Below are positions 61,130 to 64,000 of a DNA stretch of 64,000 bases, one piece after another. The position numbers and the translations under genes are program-made. The stretch is taken from NCBI RefSeq assembly GCF_900496995.4, contig NC_044016.1, positions 21,556,932-21,620,931 on the forward strand, read 5' to 3'. The notes beneath the pieces were generated by a model. The model worked only from the letters and a program-made list of their open reading frames with translations, did not search any database and was not told the DNA's origin. Positions within the stretch are counted from its first letter, which is position 1, and each line of letters starts with the position of its first letter. This DNA is from Aquila chrysaetos chrysaetos (Eukaryota; Chordata; Aves; Accipitriformes; Accipitridae).

Positions 61130-61930
61130 AACTGAAACATTTCTGAAAAGAGTGACTATGTGACCAACTGTAATTGTTACAGATGTATATATATATGTAT
61201 GAGATTTTTAAAAGGCTTTTATGAAGTTGCAGTTCGAATGCCAAATTTCACTGCTCATCTCTACTAGTAAGCTAAAAAAATTGTTGGTAGCTAGGAAACA
61301 AAGTGAAGTAGTAAAGCTCCGTTTCTAACATGATGTGGTTAGGATATTTTGGGGAACAGTGACGCTGCCTCTACTTTGTAAAACCATACCAGGGAGTTAA
61401 AAAGCTATATTTAAAAGCTAAACACAGTTTCCTACCAGCCCTTAAAAGACATTTTGCTGGCGGGTAGTCCAAACTGGCCTTCAATGGCTTCCAATGTGCT
61501 TTTAACTATGCATTCTTGATAGCTTAGATTTTAAACTTTTCTCAAGATGGACAATGAAATTGGCCTGACCCTCTTAAGATTAATTTCTGGTTCCCATGTA
61601 TTATCAAGTAGTGATTGGGGAATTGGATGGGTTCTTGCCAAAATGAAAAAATACTGATTTAGAAGAGAGAGGGAGAAAATCCAATGATCATCCCCAGTCA
61701 AGTTAGTTTTTGCAGTTGTTTGCAGAACGGATTTTGCCCTAATGTTTTTATGTACTCCAGGAAAGAAAGGGAAAGTGTATAAAATACAATGGTTTTAGTT
61801 AAGAGTATGCTATTGAAAGGTAATTGGGCACAAGGTAGAAGATGAAAGTCCTTATAGATAAGTACCAAGTCACCCAAACTGACATGTCTTGTACAAGCTG
61901 ATCGTGCCAAATGGGATGTAACTTTACAGG
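61130..61930. promoter_or_regulatory. Long AT-rich block, candidate conserved element
   Basis: This is the longest AT-rich stretch of the window (800 bases). It contains GATGTATATATATATGTATG, many TTTTAAA-type boxes and no recognisable exon or repeat. It is either a cluster of conserved non-coding elements or a transposon too old to name. Confidence 0.3.
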
Positions 61931-62294
61931 CAAGCAAGCAATCATGCTATCTTCCCAGGATGTGCAGTGAGAAGCTCAGACATGCACAAAAGCATTGGCT
62001 GTGTTCAACATTAGGTCGGCTGGTCCGTAAGCAGATCGGATGTCCTCTCACCAAGCCCCCCTTTTGAGTCAGCTCAGCTCCTCTCCCTTAGGTCAGAGGA
62101 GACATAGGAAAGGTCCCCGAGCAGGCAATGGAAACACTGAAAGGGAGGTGAGGCTTGAATGCAGATAAGAGGAGTGAAAACTAATTGATCTGAAAAAGCA
62201 CTGTGATTGTGGGGTATAAAATAATGACTGGGAAGTCCCTTTTGTTTACTGTGAGGCAATAATAGCAGAGGGCAGATGATAACAGTGAATGGGT

Positions 62295-62420
62295 GACATT
62301 TTAGGGCTCTTTAATTTAGCAGAGAGAGGCATAACAAGCAGCAGGGATTGCAATTTAAAGCCAGGCAAATGTAAATAAGAAATGAGGCACATTGCACAGA
62401 GGGTGCTGGCACACATCAAA
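62295..62420 (+). mobile_element. CR1-derived fragment (near 3' end)
   Basis: GGGCTCTTTAATTTAGCAGA followed by GAGGCATAACAAGC, then GCAATTTAAAGCCAGGCAAA and AATAAGAAATGAGGCAC follow, in order, the CR1 block 'gggctcttcaatctagcagagaaaggtataac...gaagttgaagctagacaaattc...gaaataaggcgtaaat' (family text in parts). The copy looks better preserved than the two other CR1 fragments over this short core. Confidence 0.6.
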
Positions 62421-63465
62421 ACAGAGCGGGAGGGGTGTGGGGCTCCCCATCTCTTAACGGCTTTGTGTCCAGGCAGGCTGATTTTCTGGGAGATAAAAGC
62501 AAGGTACTGAGCTCAACTGCAGTGATGGCTGAAATTCAGCTGCCGGTGATGTATGGCAAAGCATTAGTCAGGCTAAGAATTCCTGCCTTTTCTTCATTCA
62601 GGCAGACGCTTGACGGAAAAATACGCTGTTCACCCAAACAAGGTGAACAGGGACCGTCCCAGGGTGGTGGCGAGCACAGTCGCCTTCAAAACAGGCTGTG
62701 ATGTTTGCATGGCCGAGAAGTGTGCATCTTTTTATCACCTGGGGGAAAGTGGGGTTAGTCTGTGTGGAAGCAGCTGCAGGCAACGGTCTTCGACTGGAGG
62801 CCTGGGGCCAGAAGTCATCATGGTGTCTGCCGGAACATGCCTGCTGCTCACACACATCGACCTGGCACCAACCACCGTGAGAGCCATACTGGGTGATCCC
62901 TCCTGTCCGTGACAACCTGACCTCCTGGAAAAACAAAATGCTTGAGCCTTTGCACCCCACAAGTGCTTCCAGCAGCTCATGTCGGGGCTGCTCAGAGGCA
63001 CCGTCCCTGCTGCATGCGAAGCCTTTCCGTGATGACTCTGTGGCTGTTTCAGGACAAGCCTCTGCCTTGGCATCCTTTCTTTCCCCTGCTCAGAAATTTT
63101 TCCAAGGATCATTCATAGTGTCTGTGCATGTTTCCCTCGATGGGCCTTTTGGGGTCCCTTCTTGTTGTGCACGCCCAAGGACAGAGTCCTCCCTGTGCTC
63201 CCCTTGTCTAACCATGCCATGTGTTCCCAAAACTTTCATTTCTGGGAAATGCCCTAAGCATCCTGTAAGCTCAGCTAATGTGCTGTGACCCCTCCTGCTA
63301 ATCTTCAGGCAGCTGCTCAGGCTGCCAGCACATGGCAAGGGTTTGGGGTAAGGGGAGTCTGTGCCAAAAGTCCTACCTTGCCTCTGGCATGCGGAGTGGG
63401 GCAAGTACTGCACAGCAGGTAGGAAAAACACCTGCAAGTGATCATTAAGTGGTAATGTTTTCCCA
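62421..63465. other. Gene-free intergenic DNA
   Basis: No supported exon or repeat. The frames at 62598-62960 (-) and 62893-63288 (+) have no recognisable domain. Confidence 0.45.
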
Positions 63466-63469
63466 GAAA

Positions 63470-63765
63470 GCAGCAAATCTGTCAGCCTGGAGTTTATAAA
63501 TGTAAACAGTTTTTATTTTAAAAACAAACAAATAAACAGGTGAAAGTCTCCCAGTAGCAGGTGCTGCCTCCACGCTAAGCCCAGCCTTGCAGCCCATAAT
63601 TCGCAGTTATCTGTTTATTCTATGCGCTATTTATAGCTGGTCAAATCTCTCCATCCCACCTCATGTTTCCTACTTGCTCTATCTTCCTAATTAAAGTATT
63701 TACTGTGAGTATTTTAATAAAACAAAAAAAAATATTTGAATGAAAAATATAGCCTGTGGCCAAGG
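63470..63765. promoter_or_regulatory. Candidate conserved non-coding element with forkhead-type boxes
   Basis: GTTTATAAATGTAAACAG, AACAAACAAATAAACAGG, TCTGTTTATTC and CTAATTAAAGTATTTACTG fall within 250 bases. Repeated TGTTTA/TAAACA boxes suggest forkhead factor binding. No exon or repeat is recognised. Confidence 0.35.
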
Positions 63766-64000
63766 TGCTGCTGATGTGAGGTGTTTGCAAAGGCACAGGC
63801 CAGCCTGGGAGGCTTGTGCCATGATGGAGGTTGAAGAAATGGTGAGGTGGGAAAGAAGGTGGCATGCAGATAAAGCAAGGGACAGAGCTCAAGAATAATG
63901 GGGCAGGGTCTCTCCCCGTGGTATGAAACACAGTATTTTCACTGGCTTCACTGGAACCACTACCCATGTCGTGCCAGCTGTGGAGGTTGACCCAGATCCC

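Overview
The window is vertebrate nuclear DNA, most likely from a bird; a crocodilian is not excluded. It shows a spliced gene with GT-AG style structure, a generally GC-rich background with long chance reading frames, very few transposable elements, and heavily decayed CR1-type LINE fragments of the kind shared by birds, crocodilians and turtles. No fresh avian CR1 tails (the 8-bp ATTCTGTG-type repeats) were seen, so the species cannot be named.

One protein-coding gene is supported. Bases 1636-2002 are the last coding exon of MRPL14 (mitochondrial ribosomal protein uL14m, large subunit) on the + strand. It begins at a clear splice acceptor and ends in TGA, with a probable ATTAAA poly(A) signal at 2268. 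Bases 1-1635 are the preceding intron. The exon for the start codon and mitochondrial targeting peptide lies upstream of the window.

The remaining 62 kb appears free of protein-coding genes. In mammals the 3' side of MRPL14 faces a gene-poor interval that ends at VEGFA. If synteny holds, this window is the MRPL14-proximal part of that gene desert. It holds three CR1 remnants (8.1, 40.3-41.4 and 62.3 kb), three MIR-like SINE remnants (24.9, 54.0 and 56.1 kb), one possible hAT-type element (60.1-60.35 kb), simple repeats (notably 22 units of CCCTT at 50.2 kb and two C tracts of 21-22 at 6.7 and 59.9 kb), a strong orphan CpG island (about 17.2-17.9 kb) with weaker CpG clusters at 15.1, 45.3 and 50.5-51.2 kb, and several AT-rich, motif-dense blocks that look like candidate conserved non-coding elements (12.2-12.5, 22.2-22.6, 28.6-28.9, 44.7, 54.2-54.6, 60.7-60.9, 61.1-61.9 and 63.5-63.8 kb).

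The many reading frames of 60-320 codons are best explained by GC-rich sequence with few stop codons. None resembles a protein family I recognise. I did not find a novel biological system. The items most worth checking are the orphan CpG island, a 16-bp hairpin at 23.8 kb, a possible CR1-derived conserved element at 62.3 kb, and the AT-rich blocks.
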